A stretch of DNA of 64,000 nucleotides, taken from NCBI GenBank assembly GCA_021234155.1, contig JAJEKV010000010.1:5802871-5866870 (forward strand). The letters run 5' to 3'. Every line of letters starts with the position of its first letter. Positions within the stretch are counted from its first letter, which is position 1. This DNA is from Isoetes taiwanensis (taxonomy: Eukaryota; Streptophyta; Lycopodiopsida; Isoetales; Isoetaceae). The position numbers were made by a program, and so were the translations under genes. Of this stretch, positions 34,704 through 45,434 are shown one piece after another. The notes beneath the pieces were generated by a model. The model was not told the DNA's origin, did not search any database, and saw nothing but the letters and a program-made list of their open reading frames with translations.

Positions 34704-36014
34704 TCAAAAATTGAGGACAAGATACTCAGATATGGACCTCCTTAATTCTTCTCCTAAAACAGCAAGTTCTGCCTCTTCAATGGGACCCTCCACTGTTGCT
34801 GGTGCTATATTCAGATCTCCAATTATGTTTCGAGCATGTCTTGCCAGCCTTTGAGCCTCAAGTTCTTCTAGTTCTGCATTTACATCCACTTCACCTATAT
34901 CAATGAGAACATTATGTAATACACAACATGCATGCGCAACAATATTGGCATATATTGGCTTCATCTTCATCTTCTTGTCCAAAATCTTAAACTTTGCTTT
35001 TAACAAACCAAAAGATTATTCAATGAAAACACGAGCCTTTCCTAGCTCTTTATTGAATTCCCGTTCAACAACTGTATGCACCCGTCCTATCCTATCTAAA
35101 AAGGAGACGAGAAGCCACGGGCTGCATGTATAGCCCTCATCAGCCAACAAAATGGGTTTTACTTGCACACCAAAATTGATGGTAACTACTGGTTCTTGCA
35201 TAATTTCACGATTTTGAATCCTCTGACGAATGCCTGAGTTCTTCCAAACCCTTGAATCATGAACACTTCCAGGATATCCAATGTTAACATCAAGGAATTT
35301 GCGGTTACTATCACAAACAGCCTGTAGAATTATGCTAAACCTCTGTTTTCGATCATAGTAATCTGCTCCAGTTGGACCTGTAGGTTGCAAGATTTCCAAA
35401 TGTGTACAGTCAAGAATCCCGCAGACATTAGGAACCTTAGAAATAAGGGCAAATCCATTTATAATTTGCTGCAACTCCTCGCCAACTGGAAACTTTATTA
35501 CATCATTGAAGTTAGAGCAGACTGCCCTACAAGTTTCTACACAAATCTTATGGGCAGTACTAACACCTATTCCAAACTTCTCCGAAAGTACTAAAAAATC
35601 AACACCTCTGAAAAGCTTATAGAATGTACACCCAACTCTGATGTGCACTGGAACAGCATTACGAAAGTTAGTGTCACATCTCTGAATATCGTGTTCCAGC
35701 CTTGCACAGAACCAAAAAAATGTTTCTTTCTTCATCCGAAAGTTTTCTTTCCACCTTGCATCATCATAATAGCCCATCATGAACTTGTCAAACCAAGTGA
35801 AGCTCCTTGGTTTAACCCACCACCTGTCTTGCAATGACAACTCTTGTTCTACAAGTAAATTTACATCTTGAACATGTTCAACTAACTGCAGATCTTCATC
35901 TTCAATATCTTCCATCCTAGCATTTAAACCCTCCTCTGAAAAAATTTGTTGGCCTCTAAAAATCATAGGCAAAGTTTGACCCGCTAACATCAAAATTGTT
36001 TCTTCTAAACTCAT
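34704..36014 (-). pseudogene. PIF/Harbinger transposase (DDE_4), one in-frame stop
   Basis: A single 436-codon frame is broken only by TAA at 35016-35018. N-terminal part: helical region with FYKLFRGVDFLVLSEKFGIG and STAHKICVETCRAV (HTH-like). Catalytic motifs: VCGILDCTHLEI (first D), DVNIGYPGSVHDSRVW, ILLADEGYTC (second D), then KARVFIE-stop-SFGLLKAKFKIL, where E is the third catalytic residue and the stop follows it at once, in place of the usual Gln or Arg codon. One C-to-T change (CAA to TAA) or G/A equivalent would explain it. The C-terminal ~100 residues remain open. The start ATG at 36014 gives a complete N-terminus, although an upstream exon is possible. The enzyme would cut and paste at TWA sites with the Myb-like partner. 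As it stands it is truncated, so mobility would need trans supply or readthrough. Confidence 0.9.
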
Positions 36015-36221
36015 TTTCTAACTCTTGAAGAGTCCACTAGTCGCTTTCTAATTTATTTATTAGAATCTAGATCACCTCCAAGCTACATGTGCAACGTTAT
36101 TCAAATCCTACTGAGAACCTGCAAAAAATGACCCACAACTTAGAATTCAAAAGTAACAGAATTTCAAAACAAAAACTTATAAAACATTATTTCACCAGTA
36201 CATGAGAACCGGCGCGCAATT

Positions 36222-37501
36222 TTACGCCATGCATTTGCGATGGTTTTTCAAATTTTTATTGAAATCCCTTTGTTGTTGTAGCTTTTCCTGCTCGATTTCC
36301 AATAACGCTTCAGTTTGTTCCCTTCTCTCTTCCTTTGTATTTTTTATGGCATCTACCAAGTTCCTATTTGCCTCTAATATGGTGGCAGCCATGCTGTTTC
36401 CAGTAGTTTTTCTCCTTTTTCCCGATGAACCTATCTCACCTTTACCTTGTGGATGGTGAGGATCAATATGATCCAATTGCAATGTGACTACCTTGCTTGT
36501 ATCAACTATGTTAGGTGGATTGACATTGGGCCTTGATGATTGAAATGAATCCATCGCATCAAATATGCTACGATGGAAATTTGGCAACTTCCTTTGCTTT
36601 TTTTCTTCACTCGAAAGAGAGAAAAAATCTGGATTTCCTGTTTGTTTCTGAAAATCCTTCACAGTCTTATATTCTCCAATCAAGTTCTCCCATTTGGTCC
36701 TACAACCCTCTCCATCTCTATCCTTGTAGCCATGTTTTTGCATTTCCTCGGCTATCTTCATCCATTTCACGTTTGCATTCTCCATCTTCTCCCTTGTATT
36801 TTTCTGCTCATAAATCAGCCACTCTTTCTTTTTAAAATCCACAAGCAAGAGTGCCTCATCAAGATTCCAATTTCTTGATCGTTTTCTCTTTGCACTCGTG
36901 GATGGATCAGCCACATCATTCTCAAGTCCAATTCCTTGCTCTTCACCAATGGCTTGCTGTTGGTTATAAAATTCTCTATCAATACTACAACTAGAAGATC
37001 TATATATACATCAAGTAATAAAATAATGAAATACCATTGTCTCGTGTACATCAATTTGCTCTTGCTCTTCATGGACCTCAAATTGCTCTTGCTTGGAGGA
37101 ATCCGATTCAATTTCCACAACCTACAAAAATAGATAGATGTTTTAAACAATGTGATATGTTTGATGTGGAGAATAAACAGATCAAGCAGCTACCTAAAGA
37201 CCCCTACGAAGAATTCTGCTACTTATAGAATGAATTCGAAATCATTCAAGGGGCAACTAGTTCAGGGCCAGAATCTAACTATGCCAATGCAACCGTCATT
37301 GAGGTTTACTCTCTATTCTTGGAATATAAGCATCAATAATAAGTAATTGATACTATCAGATATGAGATTGGATAGGAATATTTCAGACGACAGAGGCCTT
37401 ACTGTTGTTTGTTTTGAATTTGATGCATTGCGATTTCTAAGCCTGCCCGAGCAGCCACTATCTCCTCGACCGCGACCTCGATCATTTCTGCGTTTTCCCA
37501 T
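36222..37501 (-). CDS. Harbinger Myb/trihelix-like accessory protein, three exons, 306 aa
   Basis: Exons 37501-37403, 37124-37035 (start 37121) and 36956-36222 join in phase 0 with GT-AG borders. Product: Arg/Gly-rich start (MGKRRNDRGRGRGDSGC), an acidic linker, then a Myb/SANT-like trihelix domain (RNWNLDEALLLVDFKKKEWL ... KWMKIAEEMQKHGY ... GCRTKWENLIGEYK), and a C-terminal coiled coil rich in Glu/Gln. No lesion was seen. In plant PIF/Harbinger elements such a protein recruits the transposase to the element ends and to the nucleus. It lies upstream of, and in the same orientation as, the transposase, 208 bp away. Confidence 0.82.
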
Positions 37502-38032
37502 TTTTTCTCTCAGGCATAACCTAATAGATTCATTCCCTTTTCTCACTATTCCATTACGTTAATGCTTAACTGCGATTAAAAAAAGTTAAATGGACCTATC
37601 ATAGGTCACTTAACTTCTCCTTTATCTTAATTCTGAAAAAAAAAAGTCCGGTTAACATTTTAACATAACCGTCTTCAATGAGAAAGCCGACCTTGTTAAG
37701 TTAGTCACCGTTAAAAATTAACCAATATTTACTTAACCGGAGATAACCTAAGGATCGGTGTGAAAACAACTTTCAGTTAATTAGCCTATTTAACCTAACT
37801 TAAAGGCGAGTGGGAAGTGACCCTTATTACAGAAAAACATCTTAAAAAAACCTAACAAAAAGAGGGACACAGAAATCAATTACAGACCAAAAACAGATCA
37901 ATTACCTGAGGCGCTTGCTGGATTTGTGCTTTCTGCTTGTTCAGAAACCTCCAGGCTTTGCATTTGTGCTTTGGACTGTCGCCCACCTCTACCTGCGCCT
38001 CGGCCGCGGTTGCCTGATCCTCTAGACGCCAT

Positions 38033-38420
38033 AGAACTGCAAGTGCGGATAATATAAGACTGGGGTTTTGGTTTAAACTTATATGTATGCGTTGATAATC
38101 TAGGCCGTCAGATTTACAACTGTAAATTCAAATTCACGTCTTTTTTAATTTATACCGCCTTAATTAACCGCCCGTCCCGCTCATTTACAAATTTAAATTG
38201 TGTTTTTCTTTTTAGTGCAATTTCAAGATAACAATTAATTATTAATTTCAAGAAACGTATATGTGGCAATCTACTACCACCTAATCGGCCACCTACTATC
38301 AGAGCGCCCAAGATCATTCCTACTATCAGAGCGCCCAAGAACAATCGACTATCAGAGCGCCCAAGATCCGTCTACAACGCCATCAATCCCATTCGATCGA
38401 GCCGCCTTCAATCCAATTCG
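38033..38420. promoter_or_regulatory. Divergent promoter with three 18-bp iterons
   Basis: The 388 bp between the two divergent start codons contain CTATCAGAGCGCCCAAGA at 38296-38313, 38323-38340 and 38349-38366, spaced 27 and 26 bp apart and identical in the core. They lie within 125 bp of the plus-strand start. Regular iterons between divergent genes suggest binding sites for an element-encoded protein. No TATA box can be claimed with certainty. Confidence 0.6.
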
Positions 38421-38767
38421 ATGTCTGCTGAACTATGGTGAGTGTGATTCCATTCCGAATGCATTCTCTTGTTCTCTATTTTTCGTCCTCTATTTTTTCC
38501 AATGCATTCTGGTTCTTTATCAGTTTCGGAGAAGAATGCTATCTTTTAACAGCAAACTTGAAGCGCCGAGTAGGCTTATGTAAAATCGAAGATTTGAATC
38601 CAAGTTCTATGTGTCATGGTGTTCCTCTTGGAAACAGTTTCTGTAAGATTTCCATTATAAACTGCAATTATGAAGATGAGGCTCTTCCAAGAAGACATCC
38701 CGGTGGCGATACAGTTGGTGAAAGCGTGGGCACATTTGTAGCATGGCCAAAAGAACGTCTGAAAAAG
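38421..38767 (+). CDS. Start of a Tnp1/En-Spm-like transposon gene (two exons seen, 3' part not found)
   Basis: Exon 1, 38421-38437 (ATGTCTGCTGAACTATG/GTGAGT), and exon 2, 38524-38767 (CAG/TTTCGG ... AAAAAG/GTATGT), join into 87 open codons. They carry MCHGVPLGNSFCKISIINCN and DTVGESVGTFVAWPKERL. This matches the pattern of the plant Tnp1/En/Spm-type domain (PLG...V.V.....D..LP.P....TVGEAVG.FVAWP). No following exon was recognised before the palindrome cluster at 39 kb, so the gene is probably truncated or its 3' exons are lost. It is divergently arranged with the ParB/MTase-like gene. A similar AWPRDSIQ block occurs in the gene at 41.6 kb. Confidence 0.5.
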
Positions 38768-38799
38768 GTATGTATATTTGGATATTCAAAAAATAAAGA

Positions 38800-38975
38800 A
38801 TATATCATAACATCTGCGTGATGTTGTGAATTTTGAATTCTGTGATGGTCTTTAGCCAGTCTTATCAACCCCATGAAACTACAAATTAATGAAAATATGT
38901 AGTTTCTTGGGGTTGGTCATACTGGCTGGAGGGCATCACAGGATTCAATGTTTTCGACATTGCATATAAAGAAAC
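38800..38975. repeat. ~175-bp near-perfect foldback
   Basis: About 80-bp arms pair around a ~14-nt loop at 38883-38898: TTTAGCCAGTCTTATCAACC and CCATGAAACTACA on the left, TGTAGTTTCTTGGGG and TTGGTCATACTGGCTGGAGG on the right, with CTGTGATG/CATCACAG further out. Bulges are small, as in MITE or young miRNA precursors. It sits in the intron or 3' flank of the Tnp1-like gene. Confidence 0.7.
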
Positions 38976-39107
38976 ATAATAAACTAATGACAGAAAAGTA
39001 TAGTGCAAAATTGCGCCAGGCGCGAGTTTGTATTCATATTCCAAAAAAGTATATGTACATTTCTTCTTCTGCAAAAATGCGCCAGCGGTAGCGAATTCTT
39101 TCTATCT

Positions 39108-39527
39108 CTACAATATGTCACCACGGACACACTTCATCGGCCCAATCCATAAAAAGTCCCACCTGAACCACCACCGATATGGCGGGATCCTCATCTTCCC
39201 TGCGAATGTCGAGTCTCCAAACCCAGTGTTGTATCGATCCTTGATACTATAAATCAAATCCTCGTACTTATTTGTTGGCATGAGCCTTACTAAGAGCATG
39301 AGGAGCCGCATATGTCCAGAGATGCGATGGAAGTGTTCCCATGGCCCCTGAAACAGACCGTCTAATGGATTCTCCAACTCTCTTTGAACGTTTTGAACAG
39401 TACAATCAAGTAATATCTTGTACAGGGTCCAGAGTTGATGGTCGTCCAGGGAAAGTGTATTTGTTCTAGAACCAGCCAGTGTATTTGAACTAGGAACAGC
39501 CAGTGTCCATGCATAAGGAAAATCCAT
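39108..39527 (-). CDS. Hypothetical protein, 139 aa, flanked by palindromes
   Basis: An intact frame from ATG 39527 to the stop at 39108. It is rich in Trp/Leu: DDHQLWTLYKILLDCTVQN, WEHFHRISGHMRLLMLLVRL, and a Trp-rich C-terminus (PPYRWWFRWDFLWIG). Palindrome copies lie on both sides, so it belongs to the same unit as the ParB/MTase-like gene, in the same orientation and about 1.1 kb upstream of it. No family recognised. It could be an exon of a larger gene. Confidence 0.45.
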   Translation of the reverse strand: MDFPYAWTLAVPSSNTLAGSRTNTLSLDDHQLWTLYKILLDCTVQNVQRELENPLDGLFQGPWEHFHRISGHMRLLMLLVRLMPTNKYEDLIYSIKDRYNTGFGDSTFAGKMRIPPYRWWFRWDFLWIGPMKCVRGDIL

Positions 39528-39829
39528 GGCACTAGAACGAGAGAAATTAAGATATTAGCAAATGATATATTACTCTCCCCATAAAACGATTCTGAACATA
39601 CATAATTCAAAAAGCGCCAGGCGCGCTTTGTGTTTTTCACATATCTATTTCTCACGCGCCTGGCGCGATTTGTATAGAGCCGTATGAAATAGAAAAGCCA
39701 AACTAAAAACGCGCCTGGTGCGCTTTGATTAACCTAGTGGAAAAACGTAACCCAAAAATAGAAATGCGCCAAGCGCGATTTCTCCCATTCCAACATATTA
39801 TTCTAACAAAATGCATAATGCAGAATGCA

Positions 39830-41550
39830 GAATGCAGAATTCAAAATATGAAGCCAGTTAGAGTAGATATATAATAATAATACTCCTTGTTTAGTTCAAT
39901 ATTTAGTTCATTGTTTTAGTTCATTATTTAGAGCAGATAGAGGAAGAGCTAGTGAAGATCTATGATCTATGATCTATGATCATAATCATAGATCATAGAT
40001 CATAGATCATAGATCATAGAGCAAGATCATAGAGCAGATATGATCTATGATCATTATTTACTTCATTATTTTAGATCATTAATTAGAACAGATAGAGGAA
40101 GAGCTAGTGAAATAGAATAACTTCATTATTTTAGATCATTAATTAGAACAGATAGAGAAAGAGCTAGTGAAATAGAATAAGAGCAGATCATATAGGCAAG
40201 ATCACAGAACAAGATCATAGAGCAGGATCTATATATGAAGGTGGTAAATATACTGATGCATGTAAAAGTAAATAACATGCTTTCTGTAAAATAACTACTT
40301 TATGTAAATAACAGGAAATACTAACCTATTTGTGTTCTGTACCCGAGAATTGAGCCTTTGCCTTCGAGCCGAAACCAAAAGATCGAAAACCAAAGTTGAT
40401 TTGATTCGAGAAGCCAATAGCAGATGATTTGAGCCTTAAGAAGCCGAGAAAAAGCAATAGCAGCTAATTTGGAGACCGAGAAGCCGAGAAGCTTTAACAC
40501 AAAAAACCAAAGTTATTCAAAGTCAGAGAGATTGTAGAGAGCCGAAAAGCCAAAAAAACCAGAGACATTCTTGCTGTAAGAATGATGCTATACCAGAACA
40601 TTCTTGTAATATATGTGGAACATATACATTCTTGCTTATATTGCATATATTAAAAGTCCCATGGAACATTCTTGCTTATATGTGATGATGCTATACTAGA
40701 AACTCTATAATCAACAGAATTCTGCCTACAAACCTTGGAGCCGAAAACACCTTTGAGCCGAATACCCTAAAGCAGATGATTGTAGAAGCCGAAAAGCTCA
40801 AAAAGCCGAGTTTAAAGCAGATAGAAGCCGAAAAGTCGAGATTGATGCAGATAGAAGCCGAGATTGATGCAGATAGAAGCCGAGAAGCAGATAGAAGCGC
40901 CTAGATTGCATGCAGAGATAGAAGCGCCGAGAAAAGCCACAGAGATTGTGGAGCCAGAAAAGCTCGAAAGCTCGAGAGATTGTGGAGCCGAAAAGCTCGA
41001 AAGCGCAGTTCGAAAAGCACCAGAAGAGAAGTTCGAAAGAGAGACAGAAAAGCTGGAAAAGTTGGAAAGGGATTGTAAACTGGAAATAATAACTGCTTTA
41101 AAAAATTCGTACCGCGCCATAATAACTGCCGCGAAAATTTATTGCAAGGGTTATAAGTTATAAGATTTAAGGTTAATAGTTTTAAGGTTTATAAGTTAAG
41201 GTTATTAGTTAAGGTTAATATTTTTAAGTTCATAAATAAGGTTATAAGTTTAAAAGTTTATGAATTTGAATTTAGAAGTTTTAAGTTTTAGAAATTTTAA
41301 GGTTATATTTATTGAAGGTTAGAAGTTTTAACCTTAAAACTTCTAACCTTAAAAGTGCTAACCTATAATAAGCTTTAAAGTTGTTTCTAAGGTTACAACA
41401 TTTAAGGTTATTATAAGTTAATATATTATAGGTTAACTTATTATTATTATAGATTGTGTTATTATAGGTTATTATTAAGGTTAACTTTCATTTAAGAACA
41501 TGTTAGGGAGATGTTATTTGGATATGCTAACTTACTATAGGTTTTTATGC
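39830..41550. repeat. Simple and tandem repeat region
   Basis: GATCTAT/ATAGATC palindromic microsatellite at 39957-40055. A 60-bp unit (TTCATTATTTTAGATCATTAATTAGAACAGATAGAG...) is doubled at about 40072-40191, with a third diverged copy at about 39905. GAAGCCGA(A/G)AAGC-type repeats fill 40340-41060 and create an artificial charged frame. Degenerate AAGGTTATAAGTT repeats fill 41155-41500. No real gene is visible. Confidence 0.65.
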
Positions 41551-41566
41551 ATTTTAGGTCAATGGC

Positions 41567-44538
41567 ATGCAAAATGCTAAATCCCCCAAGGCCCCCAATG
41601 ATGGTGATCAAGGCAAGGAAAAATCCCCAACTAATGAAGATGACAAAGATGATGGGAAAGGAAAGGAAAAGACCAGAAATGAAAATGATGAAGATGACAA
41701 AGATGATGGCAAAGGAAAGGAAAAGACCTCAAATGAAAAGGATGATGCCAAAGGAAAGGAAATTGTACTTTATACTCGGGTCGATTGGAAAAACAAAAAG
41801 GTCAAGATCCTGCATGCATGCAACAGAGAGGCAGTAGGAGAAGGGATTATTGTTCTAGCAGATCCTATCAATGCAGTGAATGATGAAAGATTAGGGGAGG
41901 ACAGGTTAGGTGTGGCAATCTCAAAATTATATGACAATTGGAAGGAAAAGGGTTCAGGCAAACAAGAATGCCTAGCTTGTGTGAAGCAACTAGAGGTTCC
42001 AACTATTGTTGCATGGCCTAGGGACAGTATTCAACTGGAGGGGAACTACACGTTTCCTATAGATGTAGAACCATTGTCAACAATGTTCACACAGTGTAGC
42101 AAGAGGCCACTTCCAACTTTCAAACATTATCCCACCAAAAGATGCAAGTCAGATTATGATTGTTCTCCTGAAGCTATGATGAAGGTTAGAGGAGGTGAAT
42201 GTTGTTGGGCTTCTTGTGTTAGAATGTTCACAATAGAGGAGTTGGTGGGAGCAAGAGCTACATATCAGGAACATAAGTGTGATAGCAGGAGGAATTTCAT
42301 GTACACCATATTTGGCTATGCAATTAGGGATGAAAGATCAAAGAAGAAAAGATTCCCATTGAATGGAAAGTGGATATGTTCAAAAGCATGGATGGCTATA
42401 CATGGAATTCCAACCTCTTCTTGGCACAAACCGGCAAAAGAGACATGAAAATGGTAGTAAAATTGCATTGCATGGGAACACCGGGCACGGTAAGGCCTAC
42501 CTCAAGAACTATAGCTGCAAAGGAAATATTTGAAAGATATGTGGATTTCAATGCGAGAAAACATGCCACATAAGAGTAAGAAGGATGAACAGGGGTAGAG
42601 TTATTGTTGAAAAGAGATTGCCATCCCATTGTACCCTTAAGAGCATATTAGAGGAAATAAATGCATTGCTTGGGAACTTGGAGTGGCCTCTATATCCCAG
42701 CCCAGTTTTAGTAGGCTATGGAATAAGCATTTCAAGCATGTGACCATAGCAACTTCAAACAACTTTGCCAAGTGCAATTTATGTGCTAAGTTGAAGGAGA
42801 CACTAGATAAGGCTGTGCAACCAAGTCTAAGGGCAAAGATAAGGGAACATATGAAGGACCATATGACAGATCAACTATCATGTAGATCAACTTATTGGAT
42901 GTGGAGGACCTTATACGCAATGGAACCTAATAACTATCTATGTGTATTATACATGATAAAATGGACCAACAGTAAGACTTGTCTTCCACAATTCAAGTAC
43001 ATTCCTAAGTCATGTGGAAGATCATACCCTTTGCAGATTTCAATGGCTTGGGGGCAATATTGCATGGGCAGTCTCGGACCTATTATGGCCATTTCGGTTT
43101 AGAGTTGTGGCGTGATGGTCCAGATTTTCACATTGGGAGTATCATGAGGTGTTTAAGAAACTATGAGAAGGATTACAATGGTCACCTCTGAGGATCCTAC
43201 TGACTAGCCGGGCACTACATAGTGCATTGTTGGATGGAACCCCTAATAGTATTGAAAAGTTTAGCAAGGCAAGATTTAGGAGGAATGGACCTAATGAACA
43301 TGTTGGAGCTTCAACATCTCGTGCTAAACCTCTAGAGATCCTTGAAAGCTCCTCTTGCAACTAGATAATTGTCTTTGGTCAAAATAAGAAGCAGTGGATG
43401 TTTTCTTTCCTATCCTACTTAACAAATTTGTGGGTATTTTTGAAAGAGTCAATTTGGGGTTCCTAATGCCCGGACATACTCATGAGGATGTGGATGCATT
43501 GTTTGGAAAATATAGTCATGTATTGAGATAGCAGACAGTTACCAACTTTCCCAGGCTATTGGAAATATTTCATGGATGTACAAATCCATCTCCTATAGGA
43601 TCTATCATAGAAGAAGTGCCTGATTGGAAGAGTTTTGTGGATGGTTATGCTCTCGACATAGAAGGTCATTCTAGACCTCTTCAATTCACTTTTTGGGTGA
43701 GAGAAGGGATTCCAATCATGCAATGGAAAATGAGACCTTCAGAGGAGAAGTGGAGAGGTGGGGCAGAAATTTGGCACATGGATGCAAATGGCAAGCCTAT
43801 GATACCTCCTGGTCAACCAAAAGCTCTAAAACCAACTGAAGAAGTCAAGCAATTGGGATTGACTAAGGATGGCATCAATGACTACATCAAGCATTGACAA
43901 ACTAATTCAGATGAGACTAATCGTGCATTGATAGATTATTGGAAGAAGGTGATCAACTTGTTGGATGAGGTAGACACATCCTCAGAAGAGCTGAAAGAAG
44001 GGTGGTTCCCTAAAAGTAAGTGGAAAACATTAGCTGGTGCTGACGAAGATGATGGTACCATTAGTAGCATTGTGAAGACATATGCTCCTCCTCAATCTGA
44101 TAAACACTATGTTGGTCCTAAGAAGGACAGGCCAAAATATTTAGGCATGGATTGTTATGAACCTTCTCTCGGCGTGGAGTGCCACCAATTTGTAGTAGTA
44201 AAACCAAGAGATCTAGAGACCTATCCGGTGTGGTTGGGATACACTATCTCGGATATTTGCAAAGAAGAAGGTGATGTTAACTTCAATAAGGTCTTGGCGT
44301 GGAATGGTGGTGTCGATTACATCGGTTGAGTAATGTCATAGATAAAGAAAGATATTCAGATTGTTGGACAAAGAGGTGGAGGAGAAATCCAAGTGATCCT
44401 GATCTTTGGCTAGACATTGAAACCGTATTGTATTCGTGGACTCCAAAAACTGTTCCTAGTAAAACAGCGAGAGTTACAATACCTCAGGATGTAAGGAATA
44501 AGGTTCTCATATCCTTGGGGATGCTAGTGGAAAAATGA
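41567..44538 (+). pseudogene. DUF7869-type transposase-like gene, heavily decayed
   Basis: The first frame (41567-42448) has a Lys/Asp/Glu repeat start (three GKEK blocks), then RVDWKNKKVKILHACNREAV and IVAWPRDSIQLEGN, and a Cys region (CCWASCVRMFTIEELVG). After frame changes near 42435, 42575 and 42720 come FERYVDFNARKHAT, RVRRMNRGRVIVEKRLPSHC, FSRLWNKHFKHVTIA and KCNLCAKLKETLD. Then, after more breaks, the signature PGHTHEDVDALFGKYSHVL (near 43470-43525) is followed by an in-frame stop. The C-terminal frames 43559-43897 and 43928-44329 are split by one TGA, and the tail is at 44299-44538. KCxxC and GHTHEDVD are typical of DUF7869 proteins of plant mobile elements. No terminal repeats were found, so element borders are unknown. 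Confidence 0.7.
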
Positions 44539-44775
44539 AAAACAGTTACTATATATCTTTTCTACAGTTAATAAAAGTTGTGTACTACTTGAGTTCCATG
44601 ATATATGATTTTGTAATTTGAAGTTAAGGTTGAGTTTATATTCCCGTGTGTGATTATATGTTAACGTCTATTCTAGTCTAAGGGCAACAAAGTTACTAAA
44701 AAAGTGAATTTAACAAAGTTACTAAAAAAGTGCAATATAAAATTTATCCCAAAATTAAGACATAATCCCAATTTA

Positions 44776-45434
<659 letters not shown>

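Larger units (their letters stand above)
32792..37823. mobile_element. Complete PIF/Harbinger transposon, 5032 bp, TSD TTA
   Basis: The left end GGGTCACTTCCCACTCGCCT (32792) and the inverted right end (37823) match over about 35 bp with one or two differences. Both are flanked by TTA (32789-32791, 37824-37826), the TWA target duplication of PIF/Harbinger. The element carries the two usual genes, a DDE_4 transposase and a Myb/trihelix-like protein, both on the minus strand. It lies inside intron 1 of the ParB/MTase-like gene. Confidence 0.93.
28012..38032 (-). pseudogene. ParB/DGQHR-like + DNA methyltransferase-like + FCP1-like HAD multidomain gene
   Basis: Exon 1, 38032-37906, encodes a basic Gly/Arg-rich start. 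Exon 2, 32350-31231, joins in phase (SASG/SQKP) and holds the ParB-like part: MIENPGQVPMPADVVTYD then FMIIDGQHSIEAQKVL, the IDG(H/Q)H signature. Exon 3, 30828-28803, holds a helical region, HDITLFVLDSRDTRWSLDD (motif IV position, DSRD in place of DPPY/W), a Glu-rich linker, and GFSMELFQYLIEAFCPLGTT then WELHVGGYIGREALKLARKC, which aligns by pattern with the motif I end of beta-class N6/N4 methyltransferases. Exon 4, 28603-28012, is a DxNG-type HAD domain (VLVFDLNGVLCRT, IWSSM, IIIVDDD) with a proper stop. Lesions: frame change near 32090, TAA 31942-31944, TGA 31882-31884, frame change near 31762, one-base phase mismatch at the exon 2/3 junction, frame change near 29720. Exons 3 and 4 are otherwise long and open. 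Intron 1 contains a Harbinger element. Methyltransferase and phosphatase activities are doubtful given the altered motifs. Confidence 0.6.
27431..39781. repeat. ~16 dispersed copies of a 19-31-bp GC-rich palindrome
   Basis: Consensus AAATCGCGCCWGGCGCGATTT. Copies: 27431-27461 (14-bp arms), 28651-28669, 28722-28742, 30855-30875, 30944-30964, 31061-31081, 31139-31159, 31173-31193, 32422-32441, 32487-32505, 39008-39029, 39076-39090 (half), 39611-39629, 39653-39671, 39706-39726, 39762-39781. The centre varies (CAG, CTG, AAG, TTG, CAC) while the GCGC arms are kept. All copies lie in introns or spacers, none in exons, and none in the Harbinger insertion (32792-37823). Confidence 0.9.

Noticed and set aside
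36222-36914. GTG at 36914 as start of the Myb-like protein
   Set aside because: The frame extends upstream through two exons with good splice sites to an ATG at 37501.
27431-39781. CRISPR-like array
   Set aside because: The palindromes are irregularly spaced, the intervals are introns and genes, and the host is a plant.
40864-41163. Glu/Lys-rich 99-aa plus-strand frame
   Set aside because: It is a translation of GAAGCCGA-type tandem repeats and has no splice or start context.
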